Of a stretch of DNA of 64,000 nt, positions 9,600 through 18,120 are shown in pieces. Under the pieces are notes generated by a model, which saw only the letters and a program-made list of their open reading frames with translations, was not told where the DNA came from and ran no database searches. Source of the stretch: Brevundimonas alba (lineage in GTDB: Bacteria > Pseudomonadota > Alphaproteobacteria > Caulobacterales > Caulobacteraceae). Made by a program: the position numbers and the translations under genes. Location of the stretch: the NCBI RefSeq assembly GCF_011927945.1, contig NZ_JAATJM010000001.1, forward strand, positions 2,068,303 to 2,132,302, given 5' to 3'. Every line of letters begins with the position of its first letter. The first letter of the stretch is position 1.

Positions 9600-10828
9600 T
9601 GCGCGTGCTAATCGTAGAAGATGACGTGCCGAAGTATGGCAAGATCCGCGCCTGCCTTGTTGAAGCGGGGCTCGACGAGAACGAGATCGATCTTGTCGTC
9701 ACCGCGCAGGAAGCCGTTAGCGCTCTGGAGGCGAGGCGCTATGACCTGCTCCTTCTGGACGTGAATCTGCCTCTCAAACCCGGTGATGAGAAGCCAAAAA
9801 GAGGAGGAGGTCTCGCGGTACTTCGCGAGCTGCACCGAGGCGAGGCGGCTAATACACCCCAGTATATCGTGGGCGTCACAGCCTACGAGGACGTCGTCAA
9901 GGAGTTCGGCGCGGAGTTCAGCGATCATCTCTGGTCGCTCGTCCATTTCACCGAAGGCAACAATCATTGGGCTGCTCAGCTTGCCTCGAAGGTCGCCTAC
10001 ATCAGGGCGTCCCTGGCAAGCCGCCGGTTCTCCGATGGGACTACCTACGGAACTGACGTCGCTATTCTTACTGCCGTCGAAGCTGTTGAGTTCGCTGCCG
10101 TTGGCGACTTGCCAGCAGGCTGGCAGCCTCTGCGCGCCACCAATGACGAGACGCGATATCTCAGCGGCTCGTTGCACCTTGGCGGGCGCGATGCCTCGCT
10201 AATCGCGGCGAACGCGCCTCGAATGGGCATGGCAGCGACCGCAATTTTGGCAGCAAAGCTCATCCAGCAGTTCCGGCCCAGACTGCTGCTGATGGTAGGT
10301 ATGTGCGCCGGCAGAGCCGATGAGGTGAATGCTGGCGACATAATCATCGCGGACCCGACGTGGGACTGGGGCAGCGGCAAAATCAAGTCGGTGGACGACG
10401 CGCCATTCTTTGAGCCCGCCCCTCATCAACTCGATCTAGACGCCGATATTGCAGAGATCTGCCGAGGGCTTGCTAACAATCGCGACCTCCTGAATGGCAT
10501 CCGGAAAGATGCGAAGGGTGTGCGCCCCCCCTTTGAGTTGAACGCCCATGTTGGCCCGATGGTTAGCGGCGCTGCCGTCGTGGCTCACAAGCCGACTTTT
10601 GACGAGCTTCAGCGGCAACATCGGGGTTTGATTGGACTGGATATGGAAGCTTACGCTGTCGCGTCAGCAGCCTTGGGGGCCGGCAGGCCGCGGCCACACG
10701 CCGTCATCGTTAAAGGCGTCTGCGACTACGCGGACAAAGATAAGGCGGGAGACTTTCAGCAGTACGCTGCGTCGGTCAGCGCGGCATTTGCGATGCGAGT
10801 GGCGGATCAAGTCTTGGAAAGGCTGTAG
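9599..10828 (+). CDS. dtcC: Receiver-nucleoside phosphorylase fusion effector (DtcC)
   Basis: A 409-residue two-domain protein. Residues 1-~135 are a receiver (Glu7-Asp8-Asp9; phosphoacceptor Asp54 in DLLLLDVNLPL). Residues ~150-409 are a PNP/MTAN-type nucleosidase: MVGMCAGRAD, GPMVSGAAVVA, the ribose-binding LDMEAYAVASAA (Met349-Glu350) and the catalytic-acid segment GVCDYADKDK (Asp376). In Detocs, the equivalent protein cleaves ATP into adenine and ribose triphosphate once phosphorylated, halting phage growth. The substrate here is inferred. I use ATG 9599 rather than the in-frame TTG at 9596 because it forms the TGATG coupling with dtcB. The D54 numbering follows this start. Confidence 0.85.
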   Translation: MRVLIVEDDVPKYGKIRACLVEAGLDENEIDLVVTAQEAVSALEARRYDLLLLDVNLPLKPGDEKPKRGGGLAVLRELHRGEAANTPQYIVGVTAYEDVVKEFGAEFSDHLWSLVHFTEGNNHWAAQLASKVAYIRASLASRRFSDGTTYGTDVAILTAVEAVEFAAVGDLPAGWQPLRATNDETRYLSGSLHLGGRDASLIAANAPRMGMAATAILAAKLIQQFRPRLLLMVGMCAGRADEVNAGDIIIADPTWDWGSGKIKSVDDAPFFEPAPHQLDLDADIAEICRGLANNRDLLNGIRKDAKGVRPPFELNAHVGPMVSGAAVVAHKPTFDELQRQHRGLIGLDMEAYAVASAALGAGRPRPHAVIVKGVCDYADKDKAGDFQQYAASVSAAFAMRVADQVLERL

Positions 10829-10892
10829 CTACCCTGCTCTGAGGGAATGGGTTGGCAGCGCGCCTTCAGTCTGCCCATGGTCAACGTCGGCT

Positions 10893-10935
10893 TATCGGCC
10901 GATAGTCAATGTCCGCTTGTGGCGCGGTCCAGACC
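10893..10935. repeat. 12-base palindrome and decayed GTCCGC-type repeat
   Basis: TATCGGCCGATA (10893-10904) is a perfect palindrome. It is followed by ATGTCCGCTTGTGGCGCGGTCC, which resembles the GTCCGCAATGGGTCGGAAGC-type repeats near 14.0, 17.2, 17.6 and 18.1 kb. It lies between the end of dtcC and a convergent AraC gene. Confidence 0.4.
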
Positions 10936-11033
10936 CGGCACGCGGCGAAACCGGAGCGCTGGCCGGATGACTGAAGCGAGAAAAGGCAGTGGGTGGCAAG
11001 GCCGAGGTCTGGCAGCCCGCTAACGCGAAGGGG

Positions 11034-12068
11034 TCAATGCAGGGCGTTCGGCGCTTCGGACCGGCTGGCGATGCCTGCGCGCCATTCGCCCGGAGAAACG
11101 CCGGCCCAGTCTCTGAACGCCCTGTAGAAGGACGTCGTGTCCTGGTAGCCGAGCAGGTAGGTGACCTCGTCGATCTGGAGGGCTGAGTCGCCGAGGAGCT
11201 GCTGGCTGAGTTCGCGGCGGGCGTCGGAGAGGAGGGCGCGGAAGGTCGTAGCTTCGGCTGTGATGCGCCTCTGCAGGGTGCGCTCGCTCATGGCCAGCTC
11301 GCGCGCCACATAAGCGATCTCGGGGCGGCCGCTGGCGAGGGAGCGCTTGAGGACGGCCTTGACGCGTTCGGTGATGTCGTCGCTGTCCTGAATCTCGGCA
11401 AACGCCGCCGCGAGCCCCGGGGTGACGAGGTCGAGGAACTCGGGGCTGTGGCCCGGGAACGGGGCGGCGAGGTCGTCGAGGTCGAAGGTCATGGCGTTGC
11501 GGGCGGACCCGAAGAGGATCGGGGCGCCGTAGTGGTCTTCGAGTTCGGGGGCGGCGGGACCCGCCCGGCGATATTCGACGCGGGCCGGGGTGATGCGCCG
11601 GCCGGAGCCGCGGCGTCCGAGCTCCAGCAGGAAGATGAAACTGAGGTCGACCGAGACCGCCGGCTCCGGCTCCGTGGCAAAGGGCCAGTCCTTCGCGATC
11701 GTCCAGCGTCCCGCGCTCTCTTCGGCGCGGAAGACCTCGCAGGCGCCCATCCGCTTGAAGCGCTCGATGCGCCCTATGCCGTCACGGAAGTCCGCGGCGT
11801 AAAGGGCGGCGATGAATGCCGGCTGATGGCCCGAGAGATCGGCAGCCCGAAGGAGCCGCGGCGCCAAGGCGGCATCGTCAGCGAGTGTCTCGACGGCCTT
11901 CCAGACCGCGAACAACTGGGCCGTGGAGAAGGCCGCCGAAGCGTCGAGGTGCAGGGTGGATGCGAGGCCCGCGGCGCGCAGGATTTTGGCCGGCTCCAGC
12001 CCCGCGTCGCGCAGGGCTCGCCACAGCGTGGGCGGGAACCGTCCCTTGTCGACCATGGGCGTCGCCAT
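11034..12068 (-). CDS. AraC-family regulator with arabinose-binding-like N-terminal domain
   Basis: A 344-residue regulator. The N-terminal ~190 residues match the Arabinose_bd type (ACEVFRAEESAGRWTIAKD). The C-terminus has the AraC double HTH (IAYVARELAMSERTLQRRI; IDEVTYLLGYQDTTSFYRAFRDWAGVSPGEWR). ATG 12068 is preceded by AAGGAG, so the longer frame upstream is not used. It lies 74 bases downstream of, and in the same direction as, an alpha/beta hydrolase gene, which is a plausible target and operon partner. The inducer is unknown. Confidence 0.85.
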   Translation of the reverse strand: MATPMVDKGRFPPTLWRALRDAGLEPAKILRAAGLASTLHLDASAAFSTAQLFAVWKAVETLADDAALAPRLLRAADLSGHQPAFIAALYAADFRDGIGRIERFKRMGACEVFRAEESAGRWTIAKDWPFATEPEPAVSVDLSFIFLLELGRRGSGRRITPARVEYRRAGPAAPELEDHYGAPILFGSARNAMTFDLDDLAAPFPGHSPEFLDLVTPGLAAAFAEIQDSDDITERVKAVLKRSLASGRPEIAYVARELAMSERTLQRRITAEATTFRALLSDARRELSQQLLGDSALQIDEVTYLLGYQDTTSFYRAFRDWAGVSPGEWRAGIASRSEAPNALH

Positions 12069-12142
12069 GTGCGGAACTCCTTGTGAGTGATCGCGCCGTT
12101 CCCGGCCACCCGTGCGAGGATGGCCGGGAACGCGCCTCTTCG

Positions 12143-13111
12143 CTAGCGCAGGTCCACCCGGGCCTGCGACGGAGCGTAGGTCTCGAGCGCGGCGCGGGCG
12201 GCGGCCCAAGCGCGGTCGTCGCCGTCAAGGGCCGAGCGGAGGTACGCCCACGTCATGCGCAGGACGATCTCCAGACGTTCGGGGTCCTCATCGTCGGTCT
12301 CCCGGGCGTCGTAGCCGGAGATGCCGCCCAGCCCGTGCTTGCCGCCGAGCACCGTCATCAGCGCCTCGGCGCCCGGGCTGCAGTGGTAGGGATCTTCGTG
12401 CCAGGACGGCCCCCGGACGGTCAGGTGGGCCGAGGCGTCGTCGCTGCCGACGACGACCAGGCTGCGGGTCGTCATGTGCGAGAAGTCGGGGTTGAAGAAG
12501 CTGTAGTTGGTCGCGGCCATCTCGCTCAGGCTGTCGCCGCCGTTGCCCGGGGCGGTGAGGATCAGGCCAGCCTTGATGCGGGGCTCGAGCATGTTGACGT
12601 CCTGCGCGGTCGGGTCCTTGGGATCCGTCAGCCTCGCGCCTAGCAGCATGCCGGCGGTCTGCCCGCCCATGGAGTGGCCGACGACCGCAACCTTGTCCCG
12701 ATCTAGGCGACCGATGAAGGCCGGGGCAGCGGCCTCGATCTCGTCTAGGCAGTCCAGAATCGTGCTCATGTCCTCGACCCGCGAACGCCAGAACAGCGGC
12801 CCGCCGGCTGAGTCGGCCGGAAGGCCCGCGACCCTCGAGTTCAGGTGGGTCGGCTGGATCACGACAAAACCGCGCTCGGCGTAGAAGTTCACCAGCGAGC
12901 CGTAGCCATCCTTGGACGGGATGTAGTTCGAGGGGCCGTGGCCGTGCGACAGCAGAACGACCGGGAGCCGGTCGCCCGAGGCGGGCCCAGTAATGCGGAG
13001 CTCCAGCGGAAGCCCGCGCTGCGGCGCTGCCAAAGTGATCGGACTGTAGGAAACGGTCAGGCCGGGTTCGGCGACCGGGATGTGGCGGGCGTCCTTGATG
13101 AGGTTGTTCAT
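12143..13111 (-). CDS. Alpha/beta hydrolase (chlorophyllase/PAF-acetylhydrolase-like)
   Basis: A 322-residue cytosolic alpha/beta hydrolase. The oxyanion-side segment VVLLSHGHG, the nucleophile elbow GHSMGGQTAG, and an acid in LVVVGSDDASAH followed by a late His (GGKHGLGG) give a full Ser-Asp-His set. It probably cleaves esters or lactones; the substrate is unknown. AAGGAG precedes ATG 13111. An AraC regulator follows in the same direction. Confidence 0.8.
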   Translation of the reverse strand: MNNLIKDARHIPVAEPGLTVSYSPITLAAPQRGLPLELRITGPASGDRLPVVLLSHGHGPSNYIPSKDGYGSLVNFYAERGFVVIQPTHLNSRVAGLPADSAGGPLFWRSRVEDMSTILDCLDEIEAAAPAFIGRLDRDKVAVVGHSMGGQTAGMLLGARLTDPKDPTAQDVNMLEPRIKAGLILTAPGNGGDSLSEMAATNYSFFNPDFSHMTTRSLVVVGSDDASAHLTVRGPSWHEDPYHCSPGAEALMTVLGGKHGLGGISGYDARETDDEDPERLEIVLRMTWAYLRSALDGDDRAWAAARAALETYAPSQARVDLR

Positions 13112-13368
13112 GGCGGTCTGCTCCTTGCTCACCGCGCGGCGAAGGCGCCGGCGTCGAAGAGAAAGGTAGATCCACGACAAAATCCTTCATTGGCGGACTG
13201 CGCCAATTCACTGACGGAATACGCCAAAGGACTGCTGCGTGTTTCTCCGCCAGATGCTGTGGCGTTGAAGCGCGTGCGCGGCCCAGTGACAAGTCGGCTT
13301 CTGGCGCAGGCCTGACGGAACTGGAGTAAGATCAGGGGGCAGGGAGGTCATCTCTTGGGAGGTTGGCC
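13112..13368. other. Intergenic region between hydrolase and recombinase
   Basis: A 257-base divergent promoter region. No gene is seen. GGGAGG at 13357-13362 is the ribosome site of the recombinase. No attachment site could be defined by eye. Confidence 0.3.
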
Positions 13369-13995
13369 ATGCGCCAGTCTGACCTGTTCATCATCCCTCG
13401 GCGACCTTGGAACGCTGGTCGTCTAATCGGGCCAAAAGCACCCCTGAAGCCCAAGCACATCTGGGCGATCCGACAACAGCTCAAGGTCGCCAAGCGCATA
13501 CGCGACCTTGCAATGTTCAACTGCGCGCTCGATGCAAAACTCAGAGCGTGTGACCTGGTGAAGCTGCGCGTGAGCGATGTTGCTCCCGGCGGATCTTTGA
13601 GGCTGCGATCCACCGTCATCCAGCAGAAGACCGGCCGACCGGTTCCCTTCGAGATCACAGAGCCGGCGCGCGAGGCGATTGCGGCTTGGCTCCAGATGCG
13701 CGGTCATCGCGACGACGACTGGTTGTTCCCCAGCCGAAGTCGTGCCGGTGCTCACATTGGCACGCGGCAGTACGCGCGGCTCGTGGATCAGTGGATCCGG
13801 TTGATCGATCTCGAAGCGGCGGCCTACGGAACCCACAGTCTCAGACGGACGAAGGTCTCACTTGTCTACAAGAAGACTGGCAACCTGCGGGCCTGTCAGT
13901 TGCTGCTGGGCCATCGGAAACTCGAAAGTACGGTTCGCTATCTCGGGATCGAAGTGGACGACGCCTTGGAGCTCTCCGAACAAATCGATCTATGA
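13369..13995 (+). CDS. Small tyrosine recombinase/integrase
   Basis: A 208-residue site-specific recombinase consisting of little more than the catalytic domain. The set Arg (KLRACDLVKLR), Lys (QQKTGRPV), His-x-x-Arg (THSLRRT), His (LLGHRKLEST) and Tyr (VRYLGIE) is complete, so it can be active. The usual N-terminal core-binding (SAM-like) domain is absent. GGGAGG lies six bases before ATG 13369, favouring it over TTG 13363. It ends the accessory-looking stretch that contains the Detocs-like genes, but no element boundary is visible. Confidence 0.85.
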   Translation: MRQSDLFIIPRRPWNAGRLIGPKAPLKPKHIWAIRQQLKVAKRIRDLAMFNCALDAKLRACDLVKLRVSDVAPGGSLRLRSTVIQQKTGRPVPFEITEPAREAIAAWLQMRGHRDDDWLFPSRSRAGAHIGTRQYARLVDQWIRLIDLEAAAYGTHSLRRTKVSLVYKKTGNLRACQLLLGHRKLESTVRYLGIEVDDALELSEQIDL

Positions 13996-14000
13996 CCTTT

Positions 14001-14027
14001 CGCCGGGCCCGCTCAGCGGACCCGGCG
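14001..14027 (+). terminator. Hairpin after the recombinase gene
   Basis: CGCCGGGCCCGCT and AGCGGACCCGGCG form a 13-base stem with one mismatch and a one-base loop, five bases after the recombinase stop. There is no T-run, so terminator function is uncertain. Confidence 0.4.
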
Positions 14028-14092
14028 CTCGTCCGTTATGGGTGGAAAGCGGATGTTGGGCAGGCTGACGGACAAAGGTCCGATTCCCGGCG
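14028..14092. repeat. Dispersed GTCCG...GGGT...AGCGGA repeat copy
   Basis: The sequence has GTCCGTTATGGGTGGAAAGC followed by GGATGTT, then CTGACGGACAAAGGTCCG. It shares the GTCCG-TGGGT-G-AAGC core with copies at 17163, 17620 and 18145. The family looks like a degenerate intergenic repeat with GTCCGC/GCGGAC inverted ends. Confidence 0.45.
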
Positions 14093-14114
14093 GCGGCTCA
14101 TTGGGCGCTCCTTA

Positions 14115-14717
14115 CTAGCCGGCGGTCATGACCATCCTGACCAGTTCCGAGAGGCTGCCAGCCTGCATTTTGGTCATGGCGTTGGCACGGTAGACCTCGA
14201 CCGTGCGGGGGCTGATGCCGAGATCGAAGGCGATGACCTTGTTGGCGTGGCCCTTTACCAGCCCGTCCACGACGTCGCGCTCGCGTGGCGACAGAGATTC
14301 CAGCCGGGAGGCGAACGCGCGGCGCTCCGCGTCCACCGACGAGGCCTTGGTCGCCAGGTCCAGAACACGTCGGATGGAGCCGAGAAGAACCTCGTCGTCG
14401 AACGGCTTTTCGATGAAGTCGACGACGCCCGCGCGCATGGCCTCGATGGCGAGCGGCACATCGGCGTGGCCGGTGATCACGATGACCGGCTCGAGCGATC
14501 CGCTTTCCCGCAGGCGGCGGGCGAGTTCGAGGCCGGTCATGTCCGGCATGCGCACGTCGGTGACGATGCAGCCGGCCGGACGATCGCTATCGGCGAGGAA
14601 GGCGAGCGCGGACTCATAGGTGCGCGCCGTCAAGTCGGCGGTCTCCAGCAGGAAGGAGACGGAGTCCCGAACGGCCGCATCGTCGTCGATGACGTGGATG
14701 ATGGGGTCAGTCGTCAC
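14115..14717 (-). CDS. fixJ: FixJ-type response regulator
   Basis: A 200-residue regulator: a receiver with Asp11-Asp12 and phosphoacceptor Asp54 ([13 protein letters not shown]), Thr (VIVITGHAD) and Lys (IEKPF), then a LuxR-type HTH ([15 protein letters not shown]...[16 protein letters not shown]). In the family, phosphorylated FixJ activates genes under low oxygen. It starts with GTG and overlaps the end of fixL by 11 bases, so the two are co-translated. The divergent alternative oxidase gene beyond fixL is a likely target. Confidence 0.9.
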   Translation of the reverse strand: MTTDPIIHVIDDDAAVRDSVSFLLETADLTARTYESALAFLADSDRPAGCIVTDVRMPDMTGLELARRLRESGSLEPVIVITGHADVPLAIEAMRAGVVDFIEKPFDDEVLLGSIRRVLDLATKASSVDAERRAFASRLESLSPRERDVVDGLVKGHANKVIAFDLGISPRTVEVYRANAMTKMQAGSLSELVRMVMTAG

Positions 14718-16185
14718 CGGGAACCTCCTTCTCGAGATGGGCGCGCTGGAGCGTAAAGTGGAAGACCGTGCCGCGTACCGGGTTCGGCTCGAACCAGATG
14801 CGGCCGCCGTGGGTCTCGATGATGGTGCGCGAAATCGACAGCCCCACCCCCATACCCGTCCGCTTGCTGGTCACGAAGGGCTGAAACAACTGGCCGGCCA
14901 GATCCGCGTCGACGCCCGCGCCGGTATCGGAGACGGAGACCCGCAGCAGATCGCTGTCGACCGGGGCGGCGGCGATGACGAGTTCGCGCTTCGGCGACCC
15001 CTCCATGGCGTCCATCCCGTTGCGGATCAGGTTGAGAAGCACCTGCTGGATCTGAACCTTGTCAGCGAGCACGCGGTCGGCGGCCGGATCGATCTCGAAC
15101 CGGACGCGCACGCCATGTTCCCGGGCGCCCACGAGGGCCAGGGCGCTGGCTTCCTCGATCAGCTTCGGCAGGTCCTCGAGCCGGCGTTCGGTCTCGCCCC
15201 GGGAGACGAACTCGCGCAGCCGGCGGATGATGACCCCCGCCCGAAGGGCTTGATCTGCGGCCTGATCGAGGGCGGTGGCGATCCGGTCCTCGCCGAGGCC
15301 CCTGGAATCCAGCAGCCTCTTCGAGCCCTTCAGATAGTTGGAAATGGCGGTGAGCGGCTGGTTCAACTCGTGCGCCAGCGCGGAGGCCATTTCGCCGAGG
15401 GCGGTCAGGCGCGAGACGCGCACAAGGTCGCTCTGCAGTTCCTGCATGCGCGCCTCGGCCAGCTGCCGTTCCGTAAGGTCCCGCACGAAGCCGGTGAAGA
15501 AGCGCCCTTCGGCCGTGCGCATTTCGCCCACCGCAAGCTCCATCGGGAAGGTCGAGCCGTCGCGCCGCTGGCCAACGACGACGCGCCCGAGGCCAATGAT
15601 CCGGCGCTCGCCTGTGCGGTAGTAGCGCTGCAGATAGCCGTCGTGCGCCTCGCGGTGGGGCGAGGGCATCAGGACGCTGACGTTCTGGCCGATCACCTCG
15701 TCGACGGACCAACCGAACAGCCGTTCGGCTGTGGGGCTGAAGGCGCGGATTAGACCGGCGTCGTCGATGAGGATCATGGCGTCGGGAATGGTGTTCAGGA
15801 TGAGCCGCAGGTGGGTCTCGCGCGCGGACAGCTCCCGGTGCGCGCGCTGAAACCATTCGCCCCCGACGGTGACGGCGCCCGCCACCCCGACGAACAGCGC
15901 GGCCTCGATCCATAGGGCTTGGCTCCAAGGCGAGAAAAGCAGCCCCGCCGCGAGTCCGAGCAACGCCGCCGCAGCGCCAGGGAGCCATCCGCCCATCGCG
16001 GCCCCGACCACCACCGCCGGCACGAAGACGAGGAAGGCGCCATGATCGCCGATGCGCTCGCCCAGAGCGACCCGAAGACCGGCCCCCGCCGCCGCGACCA
16101 CGACCGCTGCGGCGATGGCCATCCACGGCGAGACTGGACGGACAAGGGCGGAGGGCGCGGTTTCCGGGGACTGCAAGGCTCGCAT
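14707..16185 (-). CDS. fixL: FixL-type heme PAS oxygen sensor histidine kinase
   Basis: A 492-residue kinase. Four hydrophobic helices (residues ~20-110) anchor it in the membrane. A PAS domain follows (~125-240) and carries the heme ligand equivalent His181 ([10 protein letters not shown]), Arg187 and Arg201 (IIGLGRVV), which correspond to His200, Arg206 and Arg220 of Bradyrhizobium FixL. The H-box is [13 protein letters not shown] (His272), followed by the N-box [11 protein letters not shown] and G-boxes DTGAGVD and GMGVGLSI. Oxygen binding to heme inhibits such kinases. It is divergent from the alternative oxidase gene with a 163-base shared promoter region. Confidence 0.9.
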   Translation of the reverse strand: MRALQSPETAPSALVRPVSPWMAIAAAVVVAAAGAGLRVALGERIGDHGAFLVFVPAVVVGAAMGGWLPGAAAALLGLAAGLLFSPWSQALWIEAALFVGVAGAVTVGGEWFQRAHRELSARETHLRLILNTIPDAMILIDDAGLIRAFSPTAERLFGWSVDEVIGQNVSVLMPSPHREAHDGYLQRYYRTGERRIIGLGRVVVGQRRDGSTFPMELAVGEMRTAEGRFFTGFVRDLTERQLAEARMQELQSDLVRVSRLTALGEMASALAHELNQPLTAISNYLKGSKRLLDSRGLGEDRIATALDQAADQALRAGVIIRRLREFVSRGETERRLEDLPKLIEEASALALVGAREHGVRVRFEIDPAADRVLADKVQIQQVLLNLIRNGMDAMEGSPKRELVIAAAPVDSDLLRVSVSDTGAGVDADLAGQLFQPFVTSKRTGMGVGLSISRTIIETHGGRIWFEPNPVRGTVFHFTLQRAHLEKEVPGDD

Positions 16186-16348
16186 GAATGCTCCTTTGGC
16201 CCGGCTACGCGAGAACCGCGCCTCCGGGATTCCCCTTAGGGCGAAGACCCAAATACCGCCGCCGGGCGACGGCTTCTACACCGGTTGCATCTTCAAGACG
16301 CCGCCGCAGCGGCCCGGAGCGATCTCCGGATCAGCAGGAGCCAAGGCC

Positions 16349-17038
16349 ATGACCGCCCCCCTCGTCGATCTCTCCGTTCACCACCGGCCCAGCGGCCTGT
16401 CCGATCAGGTGGCGTTCGGCTTCACCAAGCTGCTGCGCTTCTGCGCCGACACCTTCTTCGCCAAGCGTTACGGGCACCGGGCCGTGGTGCTCGAGACCGT
16501 CGCCGCAGTGCCCGGCATGGTCGGTGCCACCATCAATCACCTGAGCTGCCTACGCCGGATGTGCGACGACAAGGGTTGGATCAAGACCCTGATGGACGAA
16601 GCCGAAAACGAGCGCATGCACCTGATGACCTTCATCGAGATTTCGAAGCCGACGCTGTTCGAGCGCTTCGTCATCGTTTCGGTGCAGTGGGTCTTCTACC
16701 TGTTCTTCTTCGGCCTCTACCTCGTGTCCTCTAAGACGGCCCACCGGGTGGTCGGCTATTTCGAGGAGGAGGCGGTGATCAGCTATACCCACTATCTCGC
16801 CGAGATCGACGAGGGCCGCAGCCCCAACGTGCCCGCCCCCGAGATCGCCAAGCGCTACTGGGGCCTGCCCGACGACGCGACGCTGCGGGACGTGGTGCTG
16901 GTGGTCCGGGCCGACGAGGCGCACCACCGCGACGTCAACCACGGCTACGCCAACGAGCTGGGCGGACTGCCGATCCAGGCCGTCGCTCCCTGCCCTCCGC
17001 ATGCGGCGTTGGAGCCGACTTGGAAGGCAGCGGCCTGA
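16349..17038 (+). CDS. Alternative oxidase (di-iron ubiquinol oxidase)
   Basis: A 229-residue membrane-associated quinol oxidase of the AOX family. The di-iron ligands are visible: Glu49 ([10 protein letters not shown]), Glu88 and His91 (NERMHLM), Glu139/140 (FEEEA), and Glu190 and His193 ([11 protein letters not shown]). Spacing between the first pairs matches plant AOX. A hydrophobic segment spans ~105-126. The enzyme oxidises ubiquinol without pumping protons. AGCAGGAG precedes ATG 16349. Proximity to fixLJ suggests oxygen-dependent control; I saw no clear FixK/FNR palindrome between them. Confidence 0.92.
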   Translation: MTAPLVDLSVHHRPSGLSDQVAFGFTKLLRFCADTFFAKRYGHRAVVLETVAAVPGMVGATINHLSCLRRMCDDKGWIKTLMDEAENERMHLMTFIEISKPTLFERFVIVSVQWVFYLFFFGLYLVSSKTAHRVVGYFEEEAVISYTHYLAEIDEGRSPNVPAPEIAKRYWGLPDDATLRDVVLVVRADEAHHRDVNHGYANELGGLPIQAVAPCPPHAALEPTWKAAA

Positions 17039-17162
17039 CTTCTCCCTATCCAGCCACATCCAAGCCTCCCGTGACACCGCTCGCGGGAGGTTTGCGTAGT
17101 GCGGCGTCAAAGCACATCCGCTTTTGGCGCGAACCTAGTTGCCAACGAGCTGGCGAGGCCGG

Positions 17163-17208
17163 ACGTCCGCAATGGGTCGAGAGCCGACAGTCGCCAATGG
17201 GTGGAAGG
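17163..17208. repeat. Dispersed intergenic repeat copy
   Basis: GTCCGCAATGGGTCGAGAGC, then CGACAGTCGCCAATGGGTGG. A near-identical 46-base copy lies at 17620-17667, with weaker copies at 14028 and 18145. It is intergenic between the alternative oxidase and a convergent lipoprotein gene. Confidence 0.6.
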
Positions 17209-17233
17209 GGGCCGTCGCTTGGCAGATAGACGA

Positions 17234-17554
17234 TCATCCGTCGATAACGCGCACCCAGCCGCGGACCCCTCCACGTCCCCTGCACACCGCGTCAACAGAG
17301 TCAGAGAACGAAGCTGACCCGTCTTCACACAGCGCGAGCCATGATGCGGACATACAGTTTTTCATGAACTTCGCCCGCGGACCTTCGACTGCTGTGGCTC
17401 TGTCCCAAGCGACTTCACACTCTTGCAGGGCCTGGGTGGCGGCACGTTGATCGGCAATCTCCAGCATCCGGACGTCGCGGCGATTTTCAGCGTTCTGACA
17501 ACCGGCCGCAGCAAGCAATGCGAGAGTGCTGATGGTGACTAATTTGCGTCTCAT
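17234..17554 (-). CDS. Small lipoprotein, unknown function
   Basis: A 106-residue protein with a lipoprotein signal (MRRKLVTISTLALLAAAGC; lipobox LAAAGC, lipidated Cys19) and a mature part with several cysteines (LQECEVAW, MKNCMSAS, LALCEDG, DAVCRG). It is not recognised as a named family. GGGAGG precedes ATG 17554; the longer upstream frame is rejected because it would bury the signal and read through a dispersed repeat. Confidence 0.6.
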   Translation of the reverse strand: MRRKLVTISTLALLAAAGCQNAENRRDVRMLEIADQRAATQALQECEVAWDRATAVEGPRAKFMKNCMSASWLALCEDGSASFSDSVDAVCRGRGGVRGWVRVIDG

Positions 17555-17619
17555 GAACCGCCTCCCTGCTCTCCGTACCATGATCGCGGTCCGCCAAGCT
17601 TGCCGAGTGCCCGAGCGGC

Positions 17620-17667
17620 AACGTCCGCAATGGGTCGGAAGCTGACAGTCGCCCACGGGTGAGAAGG
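17620..17667. repeat. Dispersed intergenic repeat copy
   Basis: GTCCGCAATGGGTCGGAAGC, then TGACAGTCGCCCACGGGTGA. It differs from the 17163 copy at only a few positions. It lies in the region upstream of the small lipoprotein gene that starts at 17554. Confidence 0.6.
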
Positions 17668-17706
17668 AGCCTTGCGCTTTCACGATCCAGTCCGTGAAAG
17701 CAGCTT

Positions 17707-18120
17707 TCAACTGCCCTCGCGCGTCCAGACTGTGCAGCGAGCGATCCAGTGTTCGAGCTCTGCGACAAGTGCCGCGTAGGATCTTGTATGGAACGAATGA
17801 ACGACCACAGCATCCAGGAAGCTCAGCGGTTGTTCCTTCATGCGACGGCCCCGTTCCGACCTGGGCCAGGGCGCGTAGGCGACCCGAAGAAAGAATGATC
17901 CCTCAGGATCAAACTCGGGTTCGAACGTCACGTCGATGTTGAACCGCGTGCCTACGTTGGTCGCATTGTAGATCGTGGACCCGCCAATCGTCGCGAGGTC
18001 GCCTTCCATACTCGACCGGAGGCTATTCCACTCGATGCGCCAGCCGGATGGAATCCGTAGCGCCGGCAACTCGCCAAAGGCAGGCGAGGTGGGATAGGCG
18101 TCTTCGAAGCGGAAGGTCAT
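17707..18120 (-). CDS. Hypothetical cytosolic protein
   Basis: A 137-residue protein with no signal peptide. It is beta-rich (LRIPSGWRIEWNSL, FNIDVTFEPEFDPEGSFFLRVAYAPW) with a C-terminal helix (YAALVAELEHWIARC). I do not recognise the family; the layout is like small immunity or DUF proteins. ATG 18120 follows a GGGG run. It sits in a repeat-rich stretch of small genes. Confidence 0.5.
   Translation of the reverse strand: MTFRFEDAYPTSPAFGELPALRIPSGWRIEWNSLRSSMEGDLATIGGSTIYNATNVGTRFNIDVTFEPEFDPEGSFFLRVAYAPWPRSERGRRMKEQPLSFLDAVVVHSFHTRSYAALVAELEHWIARCTVWTREGS

Noticed and set aside
14001..14027. Hairpin as an attachment site of the recombinase
   Set aside because: No matching second copy was found in the window, so only terminator-like structure is claimed.
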